Shown one piece after another: positions 1 through 6,644 of a stretch of 10,680 bases of DNA. The DNA lies in NCBI GenBank assembly GCA_964554385.1, contig CAZKOM010000081.1:1-10680 (forward strand). Direction: 5' to 3'. Numbering within the stretch: position 1 is the first letter of the stretch; each line of letters opens with the position of its first letter. The translations under genes were made by a program, and so were the position numbers. This stretch comes from JAGKXC01 sp964554385. GTDB lineage: Bacteria; Bacteroidota; Bacteroidia; NS11-12g; UBA955. The notes beneath the pieces are model-generated. The model was not told where the DNA came from and ran no database searches. It saw nothing but the letters and a program-made list of their open reading frames with translations.

Positions 1-327
1 GAACAACTCAAAAGCATACCGATATTTTTTATGTGAACGTAAATTGCCTTCCACAAATTCAATAGTTAATCCATGAGATTGCAATTGAATTAATTCTTTC
101 GGCATATCACTTAGCTCACCAGGAAACTCCTCCCTACTGAGATATAAAACCACCACGTTTGGTTTCAAACTTCCTAATAATATCGACGAAATAGGAATGT
201 ACACCCAATCTATTCTACCCCGGTAAGAAGTCATACTTACAACGTAGTCATTTAATACCTGCTCTGTAGTTGTAAAAATCCTTAACTGTATGCTCCACCG
301 CACTATCCAACGATAATAACTCAGCAC
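1..327 (-). CDS. Glycosyltransferase of polysaccharide locus, N-terminal part (cut by left edge)
   Basis: A reading frame stays open from just after the wzc stop codon to the window edge, in the same frame as wzc. The recognisable part starts near position 255 and contains DYVVSMTSYRGRI, then VVVLYLSREEFPGEL, LPKEL-like MPKELIQL, and LRSHKKYRYAFEL. This pattern (V-S-L/M-T-S-Y-x-x-R-I, then L-W/Y-L-S-x-E-E-F-P, then a S-x-K-K motif) is what I know from capsule-locus glycosyltransferases with a GT-A-like fold; the expected DxD metal site would lie beyond the edge. The start is uncertain. The only in-frame ATG (232-234) falls inside the first beta-strand, so I chose GTG at 325-327; GTG at 301-303 is the alternative. 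No Shine-Dalgarno sequence is visible. It lies 96 nt downstream of wzc with no terminator between them and is probably co-transcribed with wza and wzc. The family call is from memory of motifs, not a search. Confidence 0.72.
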   Translation of the reverse strand, partial: MLSYYRWIVRWSIQLRIFTTTEQVLNDYVVSMTSYRGRIDWVYIPISSILLGSLKPNVVVLYLSREEFPGELSDMPKELIQLQSHGLTIEFVEGNLRSHKKYRYAFELF

Positions 328-423
328 TATGCGGTTTACTACCCGATAATATATTCGATCTATGCTCGAAATGCGAACTTTAAAAAAATAAGCCGAAAAA
401 AGTACCTTGTTTAAAATATCTTT

Positions 424-2817
424 TTACTTAATAATCTTTTTAATCCAATATCGTACACCGAACCGATTCCTACTACTACTACCGTAATAACCATAACCAC
501 CATAACCATATGCATAATTATTACCGTAGTAATATCCATACTTACCTAAACCTTTAGGTTTAACACCATTAAATATTACACCAAATTGTGTAAAAATGCC
601 GCTTTCCTTAGCTTTATCCAATATGTTCTCTACAATCTCTTTGGGAGTATAATTGTACCGAATGATAAACATATGAACATCACAAAATCTTGCAATAATC
701 TCTGCATCAGAAACCAATCCTATCGGTGGAGTGTCAATGATAATAATGTCAAACCTCTCTCTCAATTCACCCATCAATTTACTCATGTCCTCTCCTTCCA
801 ACAACTCACTAGGATTAGGAGGTATCGCACCTGACGGTAAAATATATAAATTCTCATATTCCGTTGCGTACAAAACCTCATCCAAATTACTGCTACCATT
901 CAAATAACTGGATAAACCTTTCTTCATACTCATGTTGAACATTTTATGAAGCGTTGGTTTCCTTAAATCTCCCCCAACCAAAACTACCTTTTTGTTAATT
1001 AAACTGTAGCTCATACCTAAATTTACCGATATAAAACTCTTCCCTTCCCCCGGTAAACTTGAGCTTATCATCAATACTTGATGATCAGATTGAGTTTTAT
1101 AATACGTGAGTTTAGTACGCAACGATCGTAAGGTTTCCGCTAAATGGCCTCGTTCGTTGGTGTTTACCACAACTCCTCGCTTTCGCTCATCAAACATCAA
1201 TTCTCCCATCAAAGGCACTCCCAATATTTCTTCAATCTCATCCTTAAATTGAATTTTAGGATTCAACATTACTCGCCAAAAATAAAAGGCTAAAGGTAAA
1301 AATATTGCTAAAGAAAAGTTTAAACCATACGTCAAGTGCGGCTTCGGACTCAATACACTACCACCATAAGCACGCTCAATTACCCGAACATCGGAAACAG
1401 TACTAGCAAACGAAATCGCAGATTCTTCTCGTTTTTCTAACAAATAAGAAAAAATCTCATTCTTCACTACTTGTTGCCTGCTGATATCAATCAATTTACG
1501 CTCGTTTGCAGGCAACGAAAGTAACTCGCTTTTACTAGCATTTAGTTGACTCTGTATCTTCCGCTTATTAATCAATAAATTCTCACGAATACTACCAATA
1601 TTATCAAAAATGCTCTTTTTCGTATCACGAATTTCTTCGGTCAACGAAATCAACGATTCGTTATTAACCCCTGAAAGTTTCTTTTGACGATTGTACTCAA
1701 ATTCCAATTCGTACAACTTCAATAACAACATGTTTAATATTGGGTCTGCTATATCCATTATAGATGGCGCCAACCCAGGATTATTCTTGTTGTTATTTAA
1801 ATAATTCTCTACCGAACCCAATAATGCCAACCGTAAATCAATCTTTCCCAACTCCACGTCGTGTGCCATTACCTTATTTACATATAAGGACGATTGCGAC
1901 TTCACATCAACCACACCGCTATTCACTTTGAAATTCTCAATACTGGATTCAACACTGTCTAATTCACCACTAACCAATCGCAATCTATCCTCGATAAAAT
2001 TAATCGTGTATTGCGCAACTTTCCGCTTATCCTCTACCCCAGAATTCGTGTATTGATTGATAAATTCATTTAAAATTCTTCGACAATTTCTAACATTTAA
2101 CCCCTGATATCGAATACCAATAATGGTTGTTCCTTTACCGGTTGGCGCCGGTGTTACGGCATTAACCAATGTATTGATTTCCTGCTCAAATGAACTTATT
2201 CGGATTTTATATAATCCCGGATTGATTTTTTGTAACGTCTCACCTATTACTGTAATACGATAATATTCATCTCTAATTTTTACCGTTTGATCTTTAATCT
2301 CATATACCTGCCCATCCAATCGCATGTTCTTCTTTTTAGAACCGATAACAATGTCTATATCCAAATTCCCCCCCTTGAGACTATCTTCATTCAACGCCTC
2401 TAACTGCACCGGAAAATCCCAATCCAACTCCGTATACTTGTCGTCGCTCAAAGAATAATACCGAACATAACTATTTATGCTCTTGGCCACATCTGCACAT
2501 AGCATTCGCGATTTAATAATCTCCAACTCATTCTCTACAACTTTAGCCGATGCAAACATATCCAAGTCCTCTAAAACTTGCTGACCCTTACCACTACTTA
2601 ACTCGGGCTTTATTAATACTTTACCAAAAACTTCGTACACATAGGATTGTTTACTAAGACTGTATTTACCAGCAAAATAGGCCACCACAAAAGACAAAAT
2701 ATATACCGGCCAATAGGGTAAAATTACTCGCTTAATGATGTTGTAAGGAGTAAATACCCTATCCGGAATAAATTCTTGTCTGTTTATACTATTTGAGCTA
2801 TTGTTTTTTATATTCAA
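424..2817 (-). CDS. wzc: Wzc-like polysaccharide co-polymerase / BY-type tyrosine autokinase
   Basis: Inner-membrane protein that controls polysaccharide chain length and export, and autophosphorylates on C-terminal tyrosines; 797 residues, usual for fused Wzz-kinase proteins. A Wzz domain begins with a membrane helix at about 33-50. A long periplasmic region with helical, coiled-coil-like stretches (about 265-460) leads to a second membrane helix at about 498-516, preceded by SPKPHL. The cytoplasmic kinase has a Walker A SSSLPGEGKS (585-594, Lys593), a Walker A' VLVGGDLRKP (612-621) and a Walker B IIIIDTPP (691-698, Asp695). The tail 760-778 holds ten tyrosines among glycines, plus Tyr790: the autophosphorylation cluster. 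The first Asp of the usual Walker A' DxD is Gly615 here. The start is TTG (2815-2817): an in-frame stop lies three codons upstream and the next Met is residue 87, after the first membrane helix. It lies 10 nt after the wza-like gene, its expected partner. Confidence 0.93.
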   Translation of the reverse strand: MNIKNNSSNSINRQEFIPDRVFTPYNIIKRVILPYWPVYILSFVVAYFAGKYSLSKQSYVYEVFGKVLIKPELSSGKGQQVLEDLDMFASAKVVENELEIIKSRMLCADVAKSINSYVRYYSLSDDKYTELDWDFPVQLEALNEDSLKGGNLDIDIVIGSKKKNMRLDGQVYEIKDQTVKIRDEYYRITVIGETLQKINPGLYKIRISSFEQEINTLVNAVTPAPTGKGTTIIGIRYQGLNVRNCRRILNEFINQYTNSGVEDKRKVAQYTINFIEDRLRLVSGELDSVESSIENFKVNSGVVDVKSQSSLYVNKVMAHDVELGKIDLRLALLGSVENYLNNNKNNPGLAPSIMDIADPILNMLLLKLYELEFEYNRQKKLSGVNNESLISLTEEIRDTKKSIFDNIGSIRENLLINKRKIQSQLNASKSELLSLPANERKLIDISRQQVVKNEIFSYLLEKREESAISFASTVSDVRVIERAYGGSVLSPKPHLTYGLNFSLAIFLPLAFYFWRVMLNPKIQFKDEIEEILGVPLMGELMFDERKRGVVVNTNERGHLAETLRSLRTKLTYYKTQSDHQVLMISSSLPGEGKSFISVNLGMSYSLINKKVVLVGGDLRKPTLHKMFNMSMKKGLSSYLNGSSNLDEVLYATEYENLYILPSGAIPPNPSELLEGEDMSKLMGELRERFDIIIIDTPPIGLVSDAEIIARFCDVHMFIIRYNYTPKEIVENILDKAKESGIFTQFGVIFNGVKPKGLGKYGYYYGNNYAYGYGGYGYYGSSSRNRFGVRYWIKKIIK

Positions 2818-2827
2818 GACCCGTTAA

Positions 2828-3628
2828 TTATTGACGAAAAACATTGTATAACAACAATATAAAGGAAGTTGTAGAAATTACAATGGGCATAAATTGAGAA
2901 GTTAGTGTGGAATTAAAACGTTTGGCCATATTGGGTTCAACATAAATAATGTCCCCTGGGCGTACATAAAAAAACTCGCTAGTAATATAATCCGATTTCG
3001 TTAAATCTATCTTCCTTACCACTTTTCCGTTGGGTGTATTTCTTATTACCGTTACTGCATTTCGATTACCAAATAAGGTAATATCCCCAGTTAATCCCAA
3101 TACCTGAAGCAAATCAACGTTTTTCGATGTAATCGTGATAGCACCTGTTCTTGAAACTTCACCCAAAACAGTTACTACAAAATTCAAGACCCTCACATTA
3201 ACCATCGGATATTTGGTGTATAGACTAAACCAAGCCTCTAATGAATCCTCCAATTGATTAGTTCGATAACCTAAAACATTGATTTTACCAATTTTAGGTA
3301 CCTTGATGTACCCACTATCAGAGACAATAAAACCACCCGCCAATGTTCCACCACCTAAAATTCCAACACCAGTTACACTAACAGATCCACCATTGCTTAC
3401 ATTGACAGAGTTAACCAAATTGTCTACTTCTTTGTTCAAACTAGTTAACTGAATATTCAATTGCATTCCTGGCTCAATCACTAAATCATACATCTGAAGT
3501 GAATCTAGCTCAGTGGAATCCTTTACATCCGTCAAGTATGCCATGCGATTCATATTGCCACACGAAGACAAATATGTACCCACAACGAAAACTATAAAGT
3601 AACTAATACGTTGAATGTAATGAATCAT
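2828..3628 (-). CDS. wza: Wza-like outer-membrane polysaccharide export lipoprotein
   Basis: Predicted outer-membrane channel subunit through which the polysaccharide leaves the cell, working with the Wzc-like protein encoded just downstream. 266 residues, shorter than E. coli Wza (about 380) but the usual size for Bacteroidota members. A signal segment at 1-22 ends in a lipobox LSSC with Cys23 as the lipidation site. The polysaccharide-export domain covers about 45-150 (YDLVIEPGMQLNI at its start, SDSGYIKVPKIGKINVLGYR further on) and contains a Gly/Ser-rich loop at about 79-101. One SLBB domain follows at about 151-232 (LGEVSRTGAI ... YVRPGDIIYVEP). A hydrophobic stretch at about 243-263 is the likely C-terminal helix that crosses the outer membrane in Wza octamers. 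ATG start directly before the signal peptide. The gene follows a 155-bp gap with a housekeeping-type promoter, so it probably heads its own transcript. Confidence 0.92.
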   Translation of the reverse strand: MIHYIQRISYFIVFVVGTYLSSCGNMNRMAYLTDVKDSTELDSLQMYDLVIEPGMQLNIQLTSLNKEVDNLVNSVNVSNGGSVSVTGVGILGGGTLAGGFIVSDSGYIKVPKIGKINVLGYRTNQLEDSLEAWFSLYTKYPMVNVRVLNFVVTVLGEVSRTGAITITSKNVDLLQVLGLTGDITLFGNRNAVTVIRNTPNGKVVRKIDLTKSDYITSEFFYVRPGDIIYVEPNMAKRFNSTLTSQFMPIVISTTSFILLLYNVFRQ

Positions 3629-3680
3629 CTACAAGATTTACCTCAAATTAAAACAATTTCTACAGCTTTTCCGCATTTTA

Positions 3681-3698
3681 TTGCAAAGCTTCGCCCCC
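3681..3698 (-). promoter_or_regulatory. Weak sigma-54-like -24/-12 candidate upstream of wza
   Basis: On the minus strand the sequence has GG (3695-3696), ten bases, then GC (3683-3684) inside a perfect TTGCA -12 element, which satisfies the invariant GG-N10-GC rule. The rest of the -24 element does not match TGGCACG. Transcription would start near 3671, about 43 nt before the wza start codon. It is noted because rpoN lies in the same gene block, but a match this short can arise by chance. Confidence 0.2.
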
Positions 3699-3740
3699 TC
3701 GGTTACAAATTAATTTTTGCCGAGTTTAATCTACAATTAG

Positions 3741-3770
3741 CAAATTTATAGGGAATCACGCGCTTAACAA
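3741..3770 (-). promoter_or_regulatory. Bacteroidota housekeeping promoter for wza-wzc
   Basis: On the minus strand a -7 box TAAATTTG (3748-3741) fits TAnnTTTG exactly, and a -33 TTG (3770-3768) lies exactly 19 bases upstream, the standard spacing for the Bacteroidota primary sigma factor. It sits in the gap after the phosphoglycosyl transferase stop and would give a leader of about 100 nt before the wza start. It implies that the export genes can be transcribed separately from the rpoN-led group. Confidence 0.6.
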
Positions 3771-3783
3771 GACAATGTTATGT

Positions 3784-4380
3784 TTAATTAGTCTTATAAA
3801 AATGTCTTTCACCCATTATCAACACCACAACCGTGCGCATAACAATCTTAAAATCCAACCACCAACTTAAATGCTCTACATAATATCGATCAAAAACCCA
3901 TCGCTGTGGCCATGTTAAAAATATACTTCCATTCACCGCCGCCAATCCGGTTAGCCCGGGTTTCACAAGTATCCTCGATCTTCCATTGTCATCAAACTTT
4001 TCCTGCAAATTGGGTAAGCTGGGCCTCGGTCCAACAATGGCCATCTCTCCGCGCAAAACATTTATTACCTGAGGGAGTTCGTCAATTTTTAACCTTCGAA
4101 TAATTGCACCGATTCGCGTTACATCAGGGTCCCCTGCCACGGTTTGTTTATTAAATAACCTACTGGGTTCATGCGTCATACTCCGAAACTTATACAACAT
4201 AAAAACACTGCCATTCAACCCCAATCGCTCCTGTTTAAAAAATACAGGACCTTTACTATCCATAAGAATTAATACAGCGGTTATTAATAAAATAGGACCC
4301 GTTATTATTATCACCAATAAGGCAACCAAATAAGCTAACAATGGCTTGATATTCTCAGAATAAAAAGTGATCCGTTTCAT
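3784..4380 (-). CDS. Small monotopic phosphoglycosyl transferase (initiating sugar-1-P transferase)
   Basis: Transfers a sugar 1-phosphate from a nucleotide sugar to undecaprenyl phosphate, the first committed step in building a lipid-linked repeat unit at the inner membrane. 198 residues: the minimal PglC-like catalytic unit, without the four-helix N-terminal extension of WcaJ/WbaP. A hydrophobic stretch at about 13-40 with a central Pro is the expected re-entrant helix. It is followed by GPVFFKQERLG (44-54), KFRSM (64-68), the catalytic Asp-Glu pair in IDELPQ (Asp100, Glu101), VGPRP (116-120) and KPGLTGLAAVNG (140-151). All of the family's key residues that I can recall are present. ATG start, 3 nt after the GT2 stop, so very likely translationally coupled. 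Which sugar is used cannot be read from the sequence. It is the last gene before the promoter of the wza-wzc group. Confidence 0.95.
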   Translation of the reverse strand: MKRITFYSENIKPLLAYLVALLVIIITGPILLITAVLILMDSKGPVFFKQERLGLNGSVFMLYKFRSMTHEPSRLFNKQTVAGDPDVTRIGAIIRRLKIDELPQVINVLRGEMAIVGPRPSLPNLQEKFDDNGRSRILVKPGLTGLAAVNGSIFLTWPQRWVFDRYYVEHLSWWLDFKIVMRTVVVLIMGERHFYKTN

Positions 4381-4383
4381 TCG

Positions 4384-5427
4384 TTATCTATTCACAAATT
4401 TTCTTATTACCTGCAAATACAAAAAAACTGCCAAGCTCATTCGAAATCGGATAAACAGGAAAAAAATCATCCAATGCAGTCGCAAAAACCCTATGGGAAA
4501 CGTCTTGATATACTCCTGAAACTCTCTCACCAACTTTCTTACTTCTTTATATTTTTCTATTTTCCCTTGTGGATTTCTTTTACCACAGATTGCCAAAGAA
4601 ACGTTTACAAAAGATATTACACGACGATTATTTAAACGAAATATAGCATCTTCCGATAATCCTAAATTCTCGATAAGTCTTTGCATCTCATTGTGCAAAG
4701 CTTTAAGTCTAACGTAAAGCGTATTGTTGTGGTTTTTTGTTAATGAACCTACATTGAATTTGCGGTAATAATTACCGATTTTATTGATAAAATATGCTGA
4801 TTTACAGTGGACTAAAAACTCAAAATTAAACAACAAATCCTCCGAACCAAATTCCTGAGTGGGTTTAAAAACAATATGATTATCTACTGCTATGGATTTT
4901 CGAAACAACTTGCACCATGGCATAGAAAAATTATCTAACGACATTAAATTACTTAGATCCCTTTCGCTTGGACCTATGGTTCTGTTAAACAACTCATTTC
5001 TAACTTGTTGTTCATCAAAACTTCTATCGGAATTAAACCAAATAGATCCTTTTCGTTGATACCCTTCAAAAACCTTGTTATAAGCCCAAAAAATCAAATC
5101 ATAGTTTTCCTTGGCTTTTTCCACCGCGTATTCAATAATATTTTCATCTAGCCAATCGTCAGAATCAACAAAAACTATATAGTCCCCTTTAGCAATTTTT
5201 ACTCCGGAATTTCGTGCCGCAGAAGCACCTAAATTTTGTTGAAATAACAAATTAATCCTGCCATCTTTCGCAGCATACTGCTCCGCTATAAATTTAGATC
5301 CATCGGTAGATCCATCATCCACTAAGATAATATCTAATGCCCTATACGTTTGTCCTACAATACTATCCAAGCATTGCGCTAAATATCGCTCAACATTGTA
5401 AATCGGAACAATAACACTAATGAGCAT
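4384..5427 (-). CDS. Family 2 glycosyltransferase (GT-A fold)
   Basis: Adds a sugar from a nucleotide donor to the lipid-linked repeat unit on the cytoplasmic side of the membrane. The inverting GT2 pattern is clear: SVIVPIYN at 4-11, QTYRALDIILVDDGSTD ending at 42 (nucleotide binding), NLGASAARN at 65-73, and the metal-binding DSDDW at 88-92. A Glu-Asp pair at 196-197 (GSEDLLF) sits where the catalytic acid region is expected. The C-terminal 30 or so residues (about 313-341) are hydrophobic with Arg interspersed, suggesting membrane association. I start at ATG 5425-5427 rather than at the TTG one codon upstream, because GGGAGG lies six bases before the ATG. The first 11 bases overlap the end of the GT4 gene. 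Donor and acceptor sugars are unknown. Confidence 0.93.
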   Translation of the reverse strand: MLISVIVPIYNVERYLAQCLDSIVGQTYRALDIILVDDGSTDGSKFIAEQYAAKDGRINLLFQQNLGASAARNSGVKIAKGDYIVFVDSDDWLDENIIEYAVEKAKENYDLIFWAYNKVFEGYQRKGSIWFNSDRSFDEQQVRNELFNRTIGPSERDLSNLMSLDNFSMPWCKLFRKSIAVDNHIVFKPTQEFGSEDLLFNFEFLVHCKSAYFINKIGNYYRKFNVGSLTKNHNNTLYVRLKALHNEMQRLIENLGLSEDAIFRLNNRRVISFVNVSLAICGKRNPQGKIEKYKEVRKLVREFQEYIKTFPIGFLRLHWMIFFLFIRFRMSLAVFLYLQVIRKFVNR

Positions 5428-6628
5428 CAAACACCTCCCTCAACTCCGCTAATCGCTGATTTATTTCAAATTTTTTAACAGTTTCTTTCGCGTTTTTACC
5501 CAATGCAACTATATCTATCGTACCTTCAGTAACCTTTTTAATCACCGATTCTATGGCACTCACATCACCCCTAGGTACCACAATCCCATTGGTTTCTCCA
5601 TCAATAATTTCAAATACTCCTGGGTGAAATTCAGCCGTAATACAGCACAACCCACGTTGCATAGCCTCAACCAAGGCATTGGGAAAACCCTCACTATTGG
5701 ACGGTAAAATAAAAATATCGGCCTTGGTGTACACCATCGACATATCCTCAACCTTACCCAAAAACACTATGCCCGGGGCAGAGTCGCCGTAACGATCCAT
5801 CACCTCGTCAATCGCCTTATCCTCACCTCTTAAGCCTCCCGCTACCATCAAAGTCAATCGAGAATCATTTACCCGTAAAAATGCCTCCAATACATCCGGA
5901 ATTCCTTTCAAAATGTCATTAAATCTACCTGCTACTAAAAATACAATACGCTTTTTTCCCATCAAATCATTTTCCGTATGTATTTTCTTACCAAGGGGTT
6001 CAGATTCAACAGAAATACCGCCGATTTCACTGCTGAATTCAACCCGATTTGTATCCACCGATTCAGCTTGTATCTCCTCAAAATCAGGGATTGAAGATGA
6101 AAGTTCTTGTACTGCTTCAAATAGATTCGGAAATATTACCACATTGCTTCCAGGGTACCGGTTTTTTTGAAATACCGCCGCATACCTTGTCTGTGCCAAA
6201 ACTCCATAAGGTACCCGTAATACATATGCTAATTCACAAAATGTTTCATACCCCTTCGACATCCGAAATTGGGGTGAATTTCTCTCCGAAATCCATAATT
6301 GTATTTTTCTATTGAATAATAATGCCAACGATGTAATTGCGCCATAGTACCTACCGAAAACGATTACCTTTTTAGCTTTTGATTGATTTACACTTCGCAA
6401 CACATGCCATAATACTTGAAACCATTTAATCACCAAGTTTTTACTTTGTTTAGAAGGCGAATACACCACCAACTCATCTTCCGGAATAAAAAATTGCCTC
6501 CCGGAATACAACAAACATAAATCAACATCAAAACCTGCTTTTTGTAAAGCACGCACTGTCACCAACCCCGATTTTTGTAAACCTCCCATAGTCAACGAAG
6601 GCAATACAAAAAGGATTTTGTCTTTCAA
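5417..6628 (-). CDS. Family 4 glycosyltransferase (GT-B fold)
   Basis: Predicted retaining glycosyltransferase for the exopolysaccharide repeat unit. 403 residues. The N-terminal Rossmann domain opens with KILFVLPSLTMGGLQKSG (4-21), with the Gly-Gly loop typical of GT4 acceptor domains. The C-terminal domain has VAGRFNDILKGIPDVLEAF (232-250), VFLGKVEDMSMVYTKADIFILPS (288-310) and the E-x7-E signature EGFPNALVE (Glu313, Glu321) that contacts the donor sugar. Between the domains, about 171-224 is an acidic, Ser/Glu-rich stretch longer than the short linker usual in this family. The start is TTG (6626-6628): an in-frame stop lies five codons upstream, and the next Met (residue 14) would remove the first beta-strand. 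It lies 16 nt after rpoN, and its stop overlaps the GT2 start, so these genes are probably co-transcribed. Sugar specificity is unknown. Confidence 0.92.
   Translation of the reverse strand: MKDKILFVLPSLTMGGLQKSGLVTVRALQKAGFDVDLCLLYSGRQFFIPEDELVVYSPSKQSKNLVIKWFQVLWHVLRSVNQSKAKKVIVFGRYYGAITSLALLFNRKIQLWISERNSPQFRMSKGYETFCELAYVLRVPYGVLAQTRYAAVFQKNRYPGSNVVIFPNLFEAVQELSSSIPDFEEIQAESVDTNRVEFSSEIGGISVESEPLGKKIHTENDLMGKKRIVFLVAGRFNDILKGIPDVLEAFLRVNDSRLTLMVAGGLRGEDKAIDEVMDRYGDSAPGIVFLGKVEDMSMVYTKADIFILPSNSEGFPNALVEAMQRGLCCITAEFHPGVFEIIDGETNGIVVPRGDVSAIESVIKKVTEGTIDIVALGKNAKETVKKFEINQRLAELREVFDAH
5434..5439 (-). promoter_or_regulatory. Ribosome binding site of the GT2 gene
   Basis: GGGAGG on the minus strand, six bases before ATG 5427, inside the last codons of the GT4 gene. 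It decides the GT2 start in favour of ATG over the adjoining TTG. Strong Shine-Dalgarno sites are uncommon in Bacteroidota, so its presence at an overlapping junction fits re-initiation or coupling. The bases also encode Arg-Glu of GT4, so chance cannot be excluded. Confidence 0.5.
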
Positions 6629-6644
6629 TGTTCGATTCTGTTAG

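Noticed and set aside
328..426. Stop-codon readthrough joining wzc to the downstream glycosyltransferase, since both are in the same frame.
   Set aside because: Shared frame happens one time in three, the Tyr tail and basic end of wzc form a complete C-terminus, and no recoding signal is visible.
3698..3724. CTCGG ... CCGAG hairpin in the wza leader as a riboswitch or attenuator.
   Set aside because: A 5-bp stem with a 17-base loop and no further conserved structure; too weak.
3764..3781. TAACA ... TGTTA inverted repeat just downstream of the phosphoglycosyl transferase stop as a terminator.
   Set aside because: Only a 5-bp A/T-rich stem with no following T run; it overlaps the -33 element of the wza promoter.
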